From Sebastes aleutianus (lineage: Eukaryota; Chordata; Actinopteri; Perciformes; Sebastidae), in the NCBI GenBank assembly GCA_916700875.1, contig CAKAKS010000034.1, forward strand, positions 10,248,195 to 10,312,194: a stretch of DNA of 64,000 bases, written 5' to 3'. Below the pieces are notes generated by a model. The model ran no database searches, had not been told where the DNA came from, and was given only the letters and a program-made list of their open reading frames with translations. This document shows, in pieces, positions 22,619 through 33,960 of this stretch. A program made the position numbers and the translations under genes. Each line of letters begins with the position of its first letter. Within the stretch, counting starts at the first letter, position 1.

Positions 22619-25600
22619 CTGCGGTTGACAAGGAGTATAAAATAAAAGACAGACTGTTAGTAAAGAACGGAGATGAGCGTCACAACTTTCACTCCAAATC
22701 ATTTATAGATTACAGGAAAAGAGATAATTCTGCACTCTTCTTAAATTGAGACAAATAATTATAGATGGACTTTTCACTCTGTGAGACAAGAAACATTATC
22801 TGGATTTATTTTGGGAGCACTCAAACGGCCATATTACATAACAGTGTTTCTTAATATATTCTTCTGTGTGTGTGATTGCAGAACAGAGGCAGCAAGAAAA
22901 AGGTAGAGGTTTATTGTATTAAACCAGGCAGATGCATTAAACCCCATTTCAACCCCAAATTGGTCGCCCCCTAACTAATTTTACAATCTGGCCAAATGTT
23001 TTTGCCAGATGTGTCATCGTTGCATGTTCAGTTTGAGGGTCAAGACGCCTGATTAATTGCCTGAACGATCAACGATCAGTTGGATTTCTGGCATGTTAGA
23101 AATTTTGGAACGGACAAACTATATAGTCTGAATCTTCCCAGCCAGCATCCATATTTTGCCTTTTTGCTTTCAGTTCATTGTACAATTTCACAAAATGCCG
23201 ACTTTATCTTTTTGTCAACATTGTTGAGGATTAGGTCGTCTTGTTTGAACGAACATAAGTGGAGTTCTCAAGACCTGGTCAAGTGATCCGTACAATGCAA
23301 GCTGGGTTTTGCCCGTGCAGAAAGGTAGAGTAGTTATCATCTGTACATATAGAAGTAACATGTCTGACCATGAGACCACCGTGATGCTCTCACTCACCTG
23401 TCCATCTTTGCCATCCCAGGCTTCAACAGCGTGAATCTTGGGCATGGTGCCACTTCCCAACGTGGAAGTTGATCCACGTCCCACAGAAAGCTCCCTGAGG
23501 AGGAGGAGATAAACCCACGTGAGCGCCATCATTCACTCTGAAGCGTGTTTTTACTTTGATTCTTGTAATGGTGAAAAAAAAAAAAAAAACCTACCTGAGG
23601 AACTCGTGAATGCCGTTCTCGCTGAAGGAGCCCCTGAGCAGAGCAAATTTCATCTTGCGTGCGTTGATGGCGGCCATGGCGGGGTAGCCAAATCCACCGA
23701 TACCCAGAGCGGCCTCCAGCTCCATCTGAGCTCCAGCTTCAATCCACAGCCAGCTGACAGAGGGAGACAGCAGGCTGTTCGTCACAGGCGTAATTAGTCA
23801 TTTATATAATAATCCGTGAGTGGCCTCTCATCCTTACCCCCACATCTTCTTCTTGTACTTCTCAGCCATCTTCATCATCACCTCCAAGTAGCCGTTTCTA
23901 CCTGCTGCGCCTGTTGAGATGCGAGGAGAGTGGATGGTGAGTGATTCGAGAATTAAAAGGATCTTTTAATGCAGCAATCTTTTCTGGTTTTCAGCCGTTC
24001 TGCTGCTTTTGATTAGCTATTGAATAATACAGTATATCAATTCAAATAGTTTGAGCTTCTCAAAACTTCCAGTGAACTGTAATCATGTTTAAAAATATCA
24101 GAGAGGGCTGGGCAATATATCAATATTATATCGATATCGTGATATGAGATTTTGGATATCGTCATATTGTCTTTTCTTTTTTTAAAGGCTGCATTACAGT
24201 AAAGTGATAACTAACCAGACTGTTCTATTATTTGCCTTTACTCATTATATCCACATTACTGATGATTATTTATCAAAATTCTCATAAATATTTGGTCAGC
24301 CCTACAATATCGTCGTAAAATCAATAGAGGTATTTAGTAAAAAATGAAAAATTGGGATATTTCTGAACTGTTGAACATGTTGAGTGTGTCGGGTCTCACC
24401 TGTGTCCAGGATGTGTGGCAGGACACCAATTACACACAACTGACTGTCCTCACAGGTCTTCTTCAAGATGTCTTCATTGAGGATCTGAGAGACAAACATT
24501 TACATTACACACGTTTAATGTTTTAATGTGAATTCACATAATACATAGACAAATATTAAGGCTCAACAAGAGTCTAACTCTGATCCATGAGATTTTGTTT
24601 CCTCTTTTGGGTCTAATTTTGGTAACAAGTGTGTTTGTTGTGCAGCTCTTCGGAGAGCAGATTCTGTGTTGAAGTAGACTGAATTTGTCTCGTTTGTCTC
24701 GTCTGTCAGGGTCGCTGTCTCTGCTCATGCTACAGTGTTAGTAAACTGATTACAAGTTGAATCACTATTGTGTTCGGCAACACAGTAGCAAAATATATAA
24801 AGGCGATAATGTTGTGGTTTATGGCTTTATGATTACACAACTATAAACTTCCATCTATGAATGTATGATGTAAATACAGAAAGTGTACCGACCTCCGCCA
24901 GCTCAGGAGGAGCAGAGTTGTCAGAGAACAGATCCAGAGCCTTCTCGATGATGTCGCCACGGGTGCGGCCTCCTTGGTAGTCTTCGGGCTCCTCTCCTTT
25001 GCGGAAAATCTTGATGGTGGGAAATCCACGGATCTACACACACAACAACACATATATTGTTCCAGTTCTGCAAACAGTTGCATTGCATTCAGTTGCATAT
25101 TGATATTGAAATCAGGGATTCAGTATAACCTCTTTTAATTATTCTATATAATAAGATAATATGTCTGAGTGACATTCAGCAGCAAGACAACTGTTAAATT
25201 GTTAGTTGATGTTGCAATGCGTGCTTAAACTGAGATGATATCAGTAGCTGTAGCAGCGTGTCATGGAGCAAGAAATACACATTAGAAGAAACGAGATCAA
25301 TTCAGATTTTCCATTTTGACTTTGAAGTTAGATTTCCTCAGGCCTGGTTTAAATGGTTTTTAATTAGTATGCTCTGACTTACTCCATACCAGGCTTATTA
25401 TAGTAAACTAAAATGAAAATAAGCAGGGAAAAATATTTTCATTAAAACTAAAACTAAATCAAAATTAAATCCATTAAACTTACACTTTATTTCAAATTAA
25501 ATAAAAATGAACATAAATTAATTTCAGTTTTAATTTTTTTAGTGTATAATATATCACTACTGAAAAATGGAGTTGGCATGAATTTCCGTCATTTCCGAGA

Positions 25601-28600
25601 CATTATACCTGGCCCTAACAAAAACAAACTAAATACATAAAAACTAAACCTTTCTGAAAAACTGAAACTAAACTAAAACTACCAAATGCACTCTGAAAAC
25701 TGAAACTAAACTGAAATTGAAAAGTTAAAACGAAATAAAATATAAACTAATTCAAAACTATTATAACCTAAACATAGTTTCATAGCTTTGTTTGGACAGT
25801 AACAGACCTATTCTACTAAAAGGCTGCAGAGACTTTCATTTAATGTGCAATACCAGTAAGATGAGCGTGTCAGCATAACCCAGACTTTAAATATTTGAGA
25901 CTTGTAACTTCAAATTGTACACGCAGGCACGTTTACAAGGTCAAAGCTACATATGCAAAGCAGATCTATCTTTTAGTTTCACAGCTTAGTGAATCGTCAT
26001 GTTCCCCGACTAATTTGTCTATTTAAATGTAGTTAAACTTGGTAAGAGGTGCAAAAGACGAGCTTAGCAGCTGTGGCCAAATTCCCTACAGTATATTCTA
26101 TTGTGCAGTGAACAGTGGCGATTCTCACTTTCATTTTGCGTCTCCTAGTACAGCAGTTTGTATCAGAACTGTGCACCGATGCACCACATTAACTTATCGA
26201 TTCTCACTCACCCCGTAGCGGCCGGACACAGCCTGGTGCACGGTAGCGTCCATAGCTCCGAGGCGAACTTTGCCCTTGGTCTGCTCCTTGACCGCTGAGG
26301 CTGCAGCTGCCCACTCAGGCTCCAGGCTGTAGACGACAACACAAGAAAGCGATGGTTAAAATAAACAGACTATGATAGACTTAAAGAATTAATTCCACAG
26401 AAGATAATTCAAAATACATAATTAGATGTGTGATTTTTTTCCCCCCAAACAAATCTGTTTCTGAAATACTGATTAAAAAGTAGAAAATGTTTTAAACTGG
26501 ATTCACATGGTTGAGGAAAATAAACAGCTCAGATCTCACTAAACAGTTTTAATAAGGATTACTGTGAATAATAGTTCCAACAGAGTGTTTTCAGTCTGGT
26601 GTGGTGGATTATCCAGATTTACTGGGATATTACATCCAGAAGGAAACACTGTTGTTTAGTCTTTCGAACAACGCTTTTCAGTGCTTTGGGCAGCACAAAC
26701 ACCTCTGTTGTATTGCAGACGGATATCTCGCCTCTCTTGTACTAGTGGGGGTGGGGGGGTTTACTGTTTCCTACAACTGGGGATGGACTGTGTTTGGTAG
26801 CAAACTCACCTTTTGCAGTGTCCACACCAGGGGGCGAAGAACTCCACCAACCACACCGCATCACCCTCCAGCACCATCTTGTCAAAGTTGTCATCAGAGA
26901 GCTCGACCACATCCTCCTTACTGCCGCCGCCGCCACCACCACCACTCTGCTGGAAGGCAGGTGATTGTCACTTAATGTTCACTCAAGTGTGATCTTTCCA
27001 ATTTCAAATAACTGCAACAACAAAAAACAAAAATCGACTGCACGGGTTCCCTGATGGATCTACCTGTTTGCTGTAGCCGGAGCCGCCAGACTTGCCGCTC
27101 AGCCTGTCTTTCACCAGACTGCGCAAAGCGGTCATGGCTCCGTCCACGATGGCTTGGCTATTGCGCCCACCTGAAGGGAGAAGGGGACGCGGAGGTTAGT
27201 CGTTGCAGCTCAAAAACGTATTATAGAACCTGAAAGTCTTCGTCACAATAACTGTAACAGTCAGAAAGTAGATTTTCAGAACAGCTATTCAGCTCGATAA
27301 GGTCAATGTAGAGGAAGATTTAAAATTCACAAAGCTGCGTATTCAGCAAACAGAAGCTATTTGTTTGGTGCGGTCGCTGTACCTTGGTAATCCTCTGGCT
27401 TGTTCTTATTGGCTCCGAAGACCTTGATGGTGGGGAAACCTCTGACGCCATACTGGCCACCCAGTGACTTGTGCTCATCTGCATCTACGGCACCGATCTT
27501 GACGATACCCTGAAGGATTTCAGAAAAAACAAAAAAACAAGTTGGAGTGGGCAGTCTCAACTTTTAATTATTCATTTTCTTCACGCAACATTTGTGTGCA
27601 ACAATTACTTATGTATGCAGGGTTTGCCCACACACACACACACACACACAATATTGTTTAGATAACTAATATTAGAGGTGATAACTATGTGCGGAAAAGC
27701 ACATTCCATGAAATAAACAATGAATAGTATTAACTTTGTTCCAGATCAAAACAAGACTCACTAATGTTTGACTACAGTCCCATTTCTGCCCACGGCTCAC
27801 GCCTCTGTTTGCTGTTATTCTCGCCTCCGAGTTACAAACTTCTGAAACACTTGTAGGTGGAACAAAGCTGTGAGCTTCGTAATCGTGACAGAGCTTCAGT
27901 GTTTTGTCTTTATTTGTTTTGTTTTTTCCATGAGTGAAATGAACAATGAATGCCTCTAGTGTACCTGCTGTTTCTTATGATTGCAAATACCCAGTGAAAG
28001 CACATCATCATAATCTGATTGTCGTTTTACCTATAGCAGTATTCACTACAAATATGTGGTGTTTGATTTTTGTCTTCATTGCCCTGATAGGACTGATAAA
28101 TGTCAGTCTGCAGCTCAACTGGCAAGATGACCGGAGGCGTGTCGTTTACCTTGAGGGCAGTGGCTGCCTTCTTCCAATCAGCCGTTAGACTTTGACAGTG
28201 GCCACACCTGTGGTGACGAAGAAGAAGAAGAAGAAGAGGAGGAAGGTGAATAAAAGGGAGGGAGGTGAATAATAGATTTAATTGACGGGTAGTAACAAAA
28301 GATGTAAGTGTTTTAATTGCTAGTAATGTAGTTATTAAATAAGACACAATTCAGGAGTTAGAAATCTTTGCAAATGAGAAAGAAAGTATACAAACAGTAA
28401 TCTAGTCCAGAAACATTCTAATTTATCATCAGAAGAAAGTCCAAAATCCAAATATTAACACATCCTGTGAATATTTAACACCTTTCATTTACTGTCTTTA
28501 GGCTTAGACTTAGACATTATGTACATCTCCTGGCTACTTGTTCACTAAGGAATTGACTTTGCTCCTGGTATATAAAGCACTTACTGGTCTGGCCTCTGAA

Positions 28601-30434
28601 TATAACCGATATCTGACATGCTTCAAGTAGGGCTGACCTGAATGCTTCGAAAAGCTTCGACCGTTGCCATGGTATTTCTCCTCTAACATCAGTATTTGAA
28701 TGCTTCGCTTTACATTTTTTAAGTATATAATGATGTATAAATCCCCAAAAAGCCCATGAAATAAGGAATAGTCCCACAACGTTATTCATTATTCAACATG
28801 AATTATTATTAGTTACTCTCAGATGGATATCGTTGTTTGTTGTGTGTAGAAGTGTGTGTGTGTACAGCAGTGCGGCAGCAGCGTTGTTGCGGAAACTGAA
28901 AGAGAAAACATATCCGCCTGCCACTCCGCGAAGCTTCGAAGCCCAAAAGATGGCATTCGGGACAGCCCTAGCTTCAAGTTAACTGACCTGGCAGATTCCT
29001 CAGGTTTCTCTAAAAACAGACCTTTTTCACAGCAGACATTTTTACATTTCATAGTAGGCAGGTGAAATTGAGATAATTAACGTTGGCACAGCTCCCTGTA
29101 AGCTATGATGGTGAGCCATCATTTACACACCAGCACCTCCCTTAAGTGGAATGTATGTAGTCATCATTAGTGTATTAAATACACCTGTGCTTTTCCTGCT
29201 ATGACAAGTTCAACGTGTCTGCTGAGATAAAGGCCTGTTCAATCAAAATCTGGTCACTTTTTTTTGAAGAAGTTTAACTAGCTATCCATTTGTTGTGTTA
29301 AGTGTGTGTATGCATGGTGTCTACATGTAAAATAGTTTTTATCCTGCACTTTGAATTACTTTTACATGTGATTGCGCTCTACAAAAGTGGTAGGAGAAAC
29401 TACCAGCTTTGCATACAAGTCACCACAGTCCTCCTTTTCAGATCTCAGATCATAAAGGTTGATGTTTCTGTGAGGAGGAGCATTTACATATCCAAATAAA
29501 ATGACTTGCTCCCGCACACACTTTTCTCTGCTTTATTAGTCAACAAGGACCTTCATCAGGACATTAAGACTCTTAATTAAGACTCTTAATGTCCTGATAA
29601 AGGTCCTTTTTGACCTTTTTGTCCTTGTTGACCGAAACGTTGACTAATAAAGTAATTTTTTTTACGTTAGTCAACGTTTCGGTCAACAAGGACCTTCATC
29701 ATCCTGACTAATAAAGCAGAGAAAAGTGTGTGCAGGAACAAGTCATTTTTTTAAAGTACATATTGGAGGGGATCTACTCCCAGAACCACAAACAATTTTG
29801 AGAATGTGCATGTTTTCCTCCTTGAGGAGCATTTTACAAAACACATTACTCAAAACATGTGAGATGCATTGTTATGGAAACTGTGTTCCCCTGTAGTCAC
29901 TACTTGGGTTGATCTGAGGACACTTGTTGCACACACTGAATGAATAATGTTCCACCAAAAAAAAGTGTATGTGGGACTCACCAGGGAGCGTAAAACTCAA
30001 TCAGCCACAGACTGTCACTCTGGATCACCTCCTTGTTGAAGTTGGATGGAGTGAGCACCACAACATCATCACTAGCTGAGTAAAAGGCTTGGACAGCAGG
30101 CAGCAGCAGGGAGCAGCCCAGCACTCCTGAAGAAGAAAAACACAAAAGGTTTACTCTCAACATGCATCAAATGTATGCTCTAAAAAGCAGCTAAAGTAAG
30201 CAGTGAAATGACATCATAAGAATATGTAAATACAGCTTACAAGCAAGTGAAAGTGAGGTTTAGTAATGCATTGATTCAATAGAGGCCTGGCTTCTTAACT
30301 GAGCTATCCAAGCTAACTACAGTAGTAAGGCTGTATAAATACACCTAATACTAACACATGCATACAAAATATATGTTTTTATAAATGTAGAAAAGCTGTA
30401 GCTTTTGTCACTCACCAAGTAAAAGCGATCCCAT
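22550..30434 (-). CDS. pdia6: Protein disulfide-isomerase A6 (P5), 13 coding exons
   Basis: Coding exons (read from 30434 downward): 30416-30434, 29982-30126, 28150-28207, 27383-27509, 27064-27170, 26810-26949, 26212-26326, 24893-25033, 24400-24484, 23838-23910, 23595-23753, 23398-23494, 22550-22618. All junctions are GT-AG and phases join to 444 residues (human PDIA6 has 440). It catalyses disulfide formation and isomerisation in the ER lumen and, in mammals, works with BiP and tunes IRE1/PERK signalling. Visible parts: a signal peptide (1-20, ending PAVQA); thioredoxin domain a with CGHC at 56-59; a Gly-rich linker; domain a' with CGHC at 194-197; a redox-inactive b domain (about 280-405); an acidic tail; and KDEL at 441-444. 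The exon 6 acceptor is of NAGNAG type. The promoter carries ER-stress elements. Confidence 0.96.
23398..23494 (-). CDS. pdia6: pdia6 exon 12
   Basis: ELSVGRGSTSTLGSGTM through AVEAWDGKDGQ, matching the region after the b domain in vertebrate PDIA6. Donor GTGAGT. Confidence 0.93.
23595..23753 (-). CDS. pdia6: pdia6 exon 11
   Basis: WLWIEAGAQMELEAALG, GFGYPAMAAINARKMKFAL and SFSENGIHEFLR, the most conserved part of the non-catalytic third thioredoxin fold. Confidence 0.95.
23838..23910 (-). CDS. pdia6: pdia6 exon 10
   Basis: GAAGRNGYLEVMMKMAEKY then KKKMWG; 73 nt between consensus CAACAG acceptor and GTAAGG donor. Confidence 0.93.
24106..24305. repeat. Dispersed repeat in pdia6 intron
   Basis: Starts AGGGCTGGGCAATATATCAA, contains TATCGATATCGTGATATGAG, and ends near GGTCAGCCCTA. 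A familiar type of fish interspersed repeat with CAATAT/ATATCG-rich ends. No target duplication was identified. Confidence 0.65.
24400..24484 (-). CDS. pdia6: pdia6 exon 9
   Basis: ILNEDILKKTCEDSQLCVIG then VLPHILDT. It contains the b-domain cysteine pair position (C...LC) conserved in PDIA6. Confidence 0.94.
24893..25033 (-). CDS. pdia6: pdia6 exon 8
   Basis: IRGFPTIKIFRKGEEPEDY (the cis-Pro loop of domain a') then GGRTRGDIIEKALDLFSDN and APPELAE. 141 nt, phase 0 at both ends. The donor is GTCGGT, weaker than consensus. Confidence 0.94.
25395..25775. repeat. A-rich AAACTAAA low-complexity repeat in pdia6 intron
   Basis: Many imperfect AAACTAAAA and GAAACTAAACT units, best explained as a degenerate simple repeat or the remnant of an A-rich interspersed element. 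Confidence 0.65.
26212..26326 (-). CDS. pdia6: pdia6 exon 7
   Basis: Continues domain a' after the second CGHC: LEPEWAAAASAVKEQTKGKV then RLGAMDATVHQAVSGRYG. Confidence 0.94.
26810..26949 (-). CDS. pdia6: pdia6 exon 6 (Gly linker and second active site)
   Basis: Encodes a run of seven glycines bounded by serines, then KEDVVELSDDNFDKMV and WLVEFFAPWCGHCK. The acceptor reads CCAGCAG, so splicing may start at 26949 (adds Gln) or at 26946. Confidence 0.93.
27064..27170 (-). CDS. pdia6: pdia6 exon 5
   Basis: GGRNSQAIVDGAMTALRSLV then KDRLSGKSGGSGYSKQ, the end of domain a and start of the linker. Confidence 0.93.
27383..27509 (-). CDS. pdia6: pdia6 exon 4
   Basis: GIVKIGAVDADEHKSLGGQY then GVRGFPTIKVFGANKNKPED: central strands and cis-Pro loop (FPT) of thioredoxin domain a. 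Confidence 0.95.
27629..27651. repeat. (CA)n microsatellite in pdia6 intron
   Basis: Uninterrupted CA dinucleotides. Confidence 0.9.
28150..28207 (-). CDS. pdia6: pdia6 exon 3 (first active site)
   Basis: CGHCQSLTADWKKAATALK. The active-site Trp55 codon is split by the upstream intron, and this exon supplies the whole CGHC. Confidence 0.95.
28515..28627 (+). mobile_element. LINE reverse-transcriptase C-terminal remnant
   Basis: On the plus strand, 28568-28627 reads VYKALTGLASEYNRYLTCFK, the typical segment after the palm domain in L2/CR1/Rex-like fish LINEs (KAL..GLA..Y). It is only a fragment, lies inside a pdia6 intron, and is interrupted at 28628 by a hAT-type element. Related sequence continues after 28978. 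Confidence 0.65.
28620..28978. mobile_element. hAT-type MITE, family C, with perfect 8-bp target duplication
   Basis: The body is 28628-28970 (343 bp). Left end TAGGGCTGACCTGAATGC; right end, read on the other strand, TAGGGCTGTCCCGAATGC. The flanking direct repeat GCTTCAAG is present at 28620-28627 and 28971-28978. Eight-base duplications identify hAT-type transposition. It sits inside a LINE remnant in a pdia6 intron, so it inserted after the LINE. The interior matches 10215-10581. Confidence 0.92.
29498..29747. repeat. Nested fold-back (three stacked hairpins) in pdia6 intron
   Basis: Outer arms of about 45 bp (29498-29543 and 29705-29747, both containing CTCTGCTTTATTAGTCA or its complement) enclose two further palindromes. 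One is centred near 29575, with arms AAGGACCTTCATCAGGACAT and complement. The other is centred near 29657, with arms GTCCTTGTTGACCGAAACGT and complement. The repeated GTTGACCGAAACGTTGACTAATAAAG-type sequence suggests inverted copies of a short repeat. Confidence 0.85.
29982..30126 (-). CDS. pdia6: pdia6 exon 2
   Basis: Completes the signal peptide (GVLGCSLLLPAVQA) and starts domain a: SDDVVVLTPSNFNKEVIQSD then LWLIEFYAPW. Acceptor TTCTTCTTCAG, donor GTGAGT. Confidence 0.95.
30416..30434 (-). CDS. pdia6: pdia6 exon 1 (start codon)
   Basis: ATGGGATCGCTTTTACTTG, then donor GTGAGTGA: just six full codons (MGSLLL) plus one base. It was chosen because its phase joins exon 2 exactly and yields a complete hydrophobic signal peptide. 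Confidence 0.9.
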
Positions 30435-30533
30435 GGTGTTAGATGCTCTGTGATCGGTCTCCTTCTGTGTTTTAGCAACACACACTCTGCACAGACTGCT
30501 GCTGCAGGAAGAAGTAGATAGGAACGAGCTCAC

Positions 30534-30552
30534 CGTGGCCCGCGCTGATTGG
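30534..30552 (-). promoter_or_regulatory. pdia6: ER stress response element (ERSE) of pdia6
   Basis: Read on the gene's strand, CCAAT then nine bases (CAGCGCGGG) then CCACG, an exact match to the CCAAT-N9-CCACG consensus bound by NF-Y with ATF6 or XBP1. It lies about 100 bases upstream of the start codon, as expected for an unfolded-protein-response gene. Confidence 0.88.
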
Positions 30553-30558
30553 TCCACG
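30548..30558 (+). promoter_or_regulatory. pdia6: ERSE-II overlapping the ERSE
   Basis: ATTGGTCCACG matches ATTGG-N-CCACG exactly. It shares its CCAAT box with the ERSE at 30534-30552 in opposite orientation, so one NF-Y site is flanked by CCACG on both sides. Another CCAAT box is at 30581-30585 (plus strand). Confidence 0.8.
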
Positions 30559-30959
30559 AGGCGGTGACGCTACGCTTCAGCCAATCAGAGTGCGCCGTGT
30601 AAGTTTAGACCGATACACTGAAGACAAGTGGAGGAGAAGGGAGGCAACATGTCATCATAGAGGAGATGGGAGGCAACATGTCATCATAGAGGAGATGCAA
30701 TAAATAAACATGACAATATATAGGGACTAAAAAAAGTAGGAAATGCAGACAGAAAAGCAGGCAGGAAGTATTATCAGTAAAGAAAGTATTAGAAGTAGAA
30801 AGTAGTAATTATACACAGGAGAATTGTCCTTTGTCAAGTGTGGACTGAATTATTATTATTACTGATGCAATAATGTGTAATGTAATGTGTATTTTATTGT
30901 TGTAGCCAGTTGAACATGAGCTAGCTTTATAGACGGTTGGGTAGTTTAATCTTTAATAA

Positions 30960-31790
30960 TGCATCATTGTTTATTGTTTATTTATTTTGCACAATTTAAG
31001 ACTACACAACATAACAAAAAAATAAATGAATAATATACAGTGCATGAAGAGGCAAAAAACCCACTTGGCTTATCTGAAGCCTCCACCTATAGACACAAGA
31101 TTAATATAAAGAAATAATATGACTACATAATAGTGATAAAAACAAATTAGAACAAGATATATATAATAATAACAACAATTACAATACAGTAAATATATAA
31201 AAAAGACAAGTGTGTGTGTGTGTGTGTGTTGCGTGGAAGTGAATGGTTAGTGTTTGTGAGGAGGATATTGATTTAAATATCTATAAAGACTTCTGGGCAA
31301 TCGTAACCAAACAACATTGTGAGTGGGAAAAAATAAAAAAACATAAAATCAGATACATGTACAACATGGGGAAAAGCAATTAGAAGACAGCAATTAAATG
31401 ACCCTTTAAGCGACTTTTGAAACATTAAAACAGTAAAGCTACTCCATAATTTGGTTCCTCTAAATCTTATCGAAAATTGACCTCTACTAGTGAGGAATTT
31501 AGGAGGATGAAGATCTAGAGAGTGACGGGTTGAGTAAGAATTTGTTTTAAAATAGGTCTTGAACTGCTCAGGAATATTCCCACCAGAAAGTATCTTATAA
31601 ATAAAAACACATATTTGAGAAATATTGATATAAATAGTAAGAATCTGGAGTTTCTGAAATAGAGGAGCGGAGGAGATGTGTGTTATGAAGGTTTGTAGGA
31701 AAAGTACTCGCCCAAACTATATTACAATATGAAAGATAGGGATAAATTAGACTATAATAAAGAGTAAGGAGACAGTTTGTGGTGACGAGA
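30960..31790 (-). mobile_element. LINE 3' end with reverse-transcriptase C-terminal remnant
   Basis: On the minus strand there are broken reading frames containing LYYSLIYPYLSYCNIVWAS and, further on, SYSTRHSLDLHPPKFLTSRG then FRGTKLWSSF. These are hallmark motifs of the C-terminal part of L2/CR1-type LINE polymerases. Frameshifts and missing upstream domains show it is a dead 5'-truncated copy. The low-coordinate end is A/T-rich 3' untranslated sequence. Confidence 0.75.
31209..31230. repeat. (TG)n microsatellite
   Basis: Short pure TG run inside the LINE-derived region. Confidence 0.85.
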
Positions 31791-31894
31791 GGACTAACCC
31801 TTCTTATTAATCAGTAGTCAGTGATCAGTCAGTGGTGATTCATCAATGTTGAGCCAATTTTTTTTATACTTTGTTTACTACTGGGTAGATTAGT

Positions 31895-32130
31895 AGTATA
31901 GTACTGCATCAAAATTGTACTTAAGTACAGTCCTTGAGCAAATGTACTTAGTTACATTCCATCATTGTAGTTTATAAACTCATCTTAGTCTGCAATGTAA
32001 CCAGCAGTCGAATAATTGCAGTGGAGAAAAATGCATTTTATTAACCTCTGAAATGTAGTAGAGTAGAAACTGGTAGCCCATACAATGGAAACACTCATGT
32101 AAAGTACCTTAAACTTGTACTTTTACATGA
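31895..32130. repeat. Dispersed repeat (AGTACTTGAG-type)
   Basis: AAAATTGTACTTAAGTACAG followed by GCAAATGTACTTAGTTACAT, similar to 49500-50040. It is a common fish interspersed repeat rich in GTACTT, class not determined. Confidence 0.6.
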
Positions 32131-33460
32131 AAATGTATTTAATATCAAGCTGCCACTGATAACTTTTATAGATACAGCAAAATGTACAATACATGTCCTT
32201 AGTTAATGTGAACAAAAATTTAATTTCTCAAGTAAATAAAGTCCTTGTAATACAAAATGATGTATTTAAATCCAATAATGAAAGCCTACATGATGTTCTT
32301 CCATTATAATATTGTAAGAACATGAAAACACTACTGTATAATGGCACTTGACCAAAAGTTTGACTTGACTCCAAGACTGCATTGCAGGTTTTACTTATCA
32401 TAACACTGGACTTTATTGTACAGTACATTGATTTTTATTATATTACTTATTAATGGGCTCCTATCCTCAATGGTTTGCACCATTGTTGCAAGCAGAAAAA
32501 ATATATATATATATTAAAAAAATGCTGTTGCTGTAGTGTGAAGGTTGTGTCACTAGGTGGAGACAAACAACAAGGCAAAGTACTGTAGAGCTGCTGTCTG
32601 AACTGTCAATCAATCATTCAGTGGAGCTGCTGCAGAACTGATCAGTTAAATCTGATTCTGCAGATTTATATTTGAAAGTAGCCTCAGAAAACACAATAAA
32701 TTCATGTAATGCTCCAAACTGATGGCACAAAATAGGAGCATCACTAGCACTTGGCATCACTAAAGAGCCATATAATGTAGGTTTAACATCTATAGAGCCT
32801 ATATTATCTCCCAAATTAAGTGCTAATTACTTAGTCTAAGTCTCCTCTTCTGGGTTATTTGGTGATAATGCATTCAAAATGGATGATGGATAATGCGTCT
32901 AGGGGCATGAAAACAAGATTATTCTAGGCTATTGTTGTAAAAAAAATGATGATTTAGGTTTTTCTAGTGTGCTGCCTGTTGATCGATTACCTTTTAACTA
33001 CTTGTTGTTCTTCTGCCATGAAAAGCCAGCAGGAGCTCGTGTTCCTGATTTCCCTATTTGCTACTTCACAATTCATGACATGCAGTGGAGATTTATGATG
33101 TGCTGCTGAGCTGCACTGCGCTGCGTAAAGAGAACCACACAGAGACAGAGAGAGACAGGAACACATGGAGATGGCCTCAAAAATAAAAGCATGGGCTACA
33201 TTATATAGGTAATGAAAACATCTGATTTACAGGGCTTATATATAATATGTTTCATTTGATTTTTCTACATTTGTTTAATCTTATTGTTTAACTCCTTTTA
33301 GTTATTTTGAGTGATACATCTTGATATTTGGGCAGTATTTTAATATTTTTTTGCCAATATGACTGAATGAGCCTAGATATAATTTATTTCATTGATATTA
33401 ATTTATTATGATATTAAATCATTATTTGAGTCATTTGAGTGATACATATGCCTATTGATT
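32131..33460. other. Gene-free stretch upstream of kcnf1
   Basis: AT-rich DNA without supported exons. Open frames are under 70 codons. Confidence 0.4.
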
Positions 33461-33619
33461 TTTTATATATATATTATTATTATTATTATTATTATAAATG
33501 TAGACTATATCTGTAATTATATATATATATATATTATTACACATATAGCCTACATTTATAATAATTATAATTGAGATATATTATATTATATTGAGATATA
33601 TATTATATATATACATGGG

Positions 33620-33654
<35 letters not shown>

Positions 33655-33689
33655 ATAATAAAGTATAATTACACATATAGCCTACATTT

Positions 33690-33720
<31 letters not shown>

Positions 33721-33734
33721 TGATAATAATAATG

Positions 33735-33777
<43 letters not shown>

Positions 33778-33849
33778 TAATAATAATGATAATAATAATA
33801 ATAATAATAATAATGATAATAATAATAATGATGATGATAATAATAATGC

Positions 33850-33909
<60 letters not shown>

Positions 33910-33923
33910 TGATAATAATAATG

Positions 33924-33960
<37 letters not shown>

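Noticed and set aside
30581..30599. Second ERSE (CCAAT-N9-CCGTG)
   Set aside because: Two mismatches in the CCACG half. I kept only the CCAAT box.
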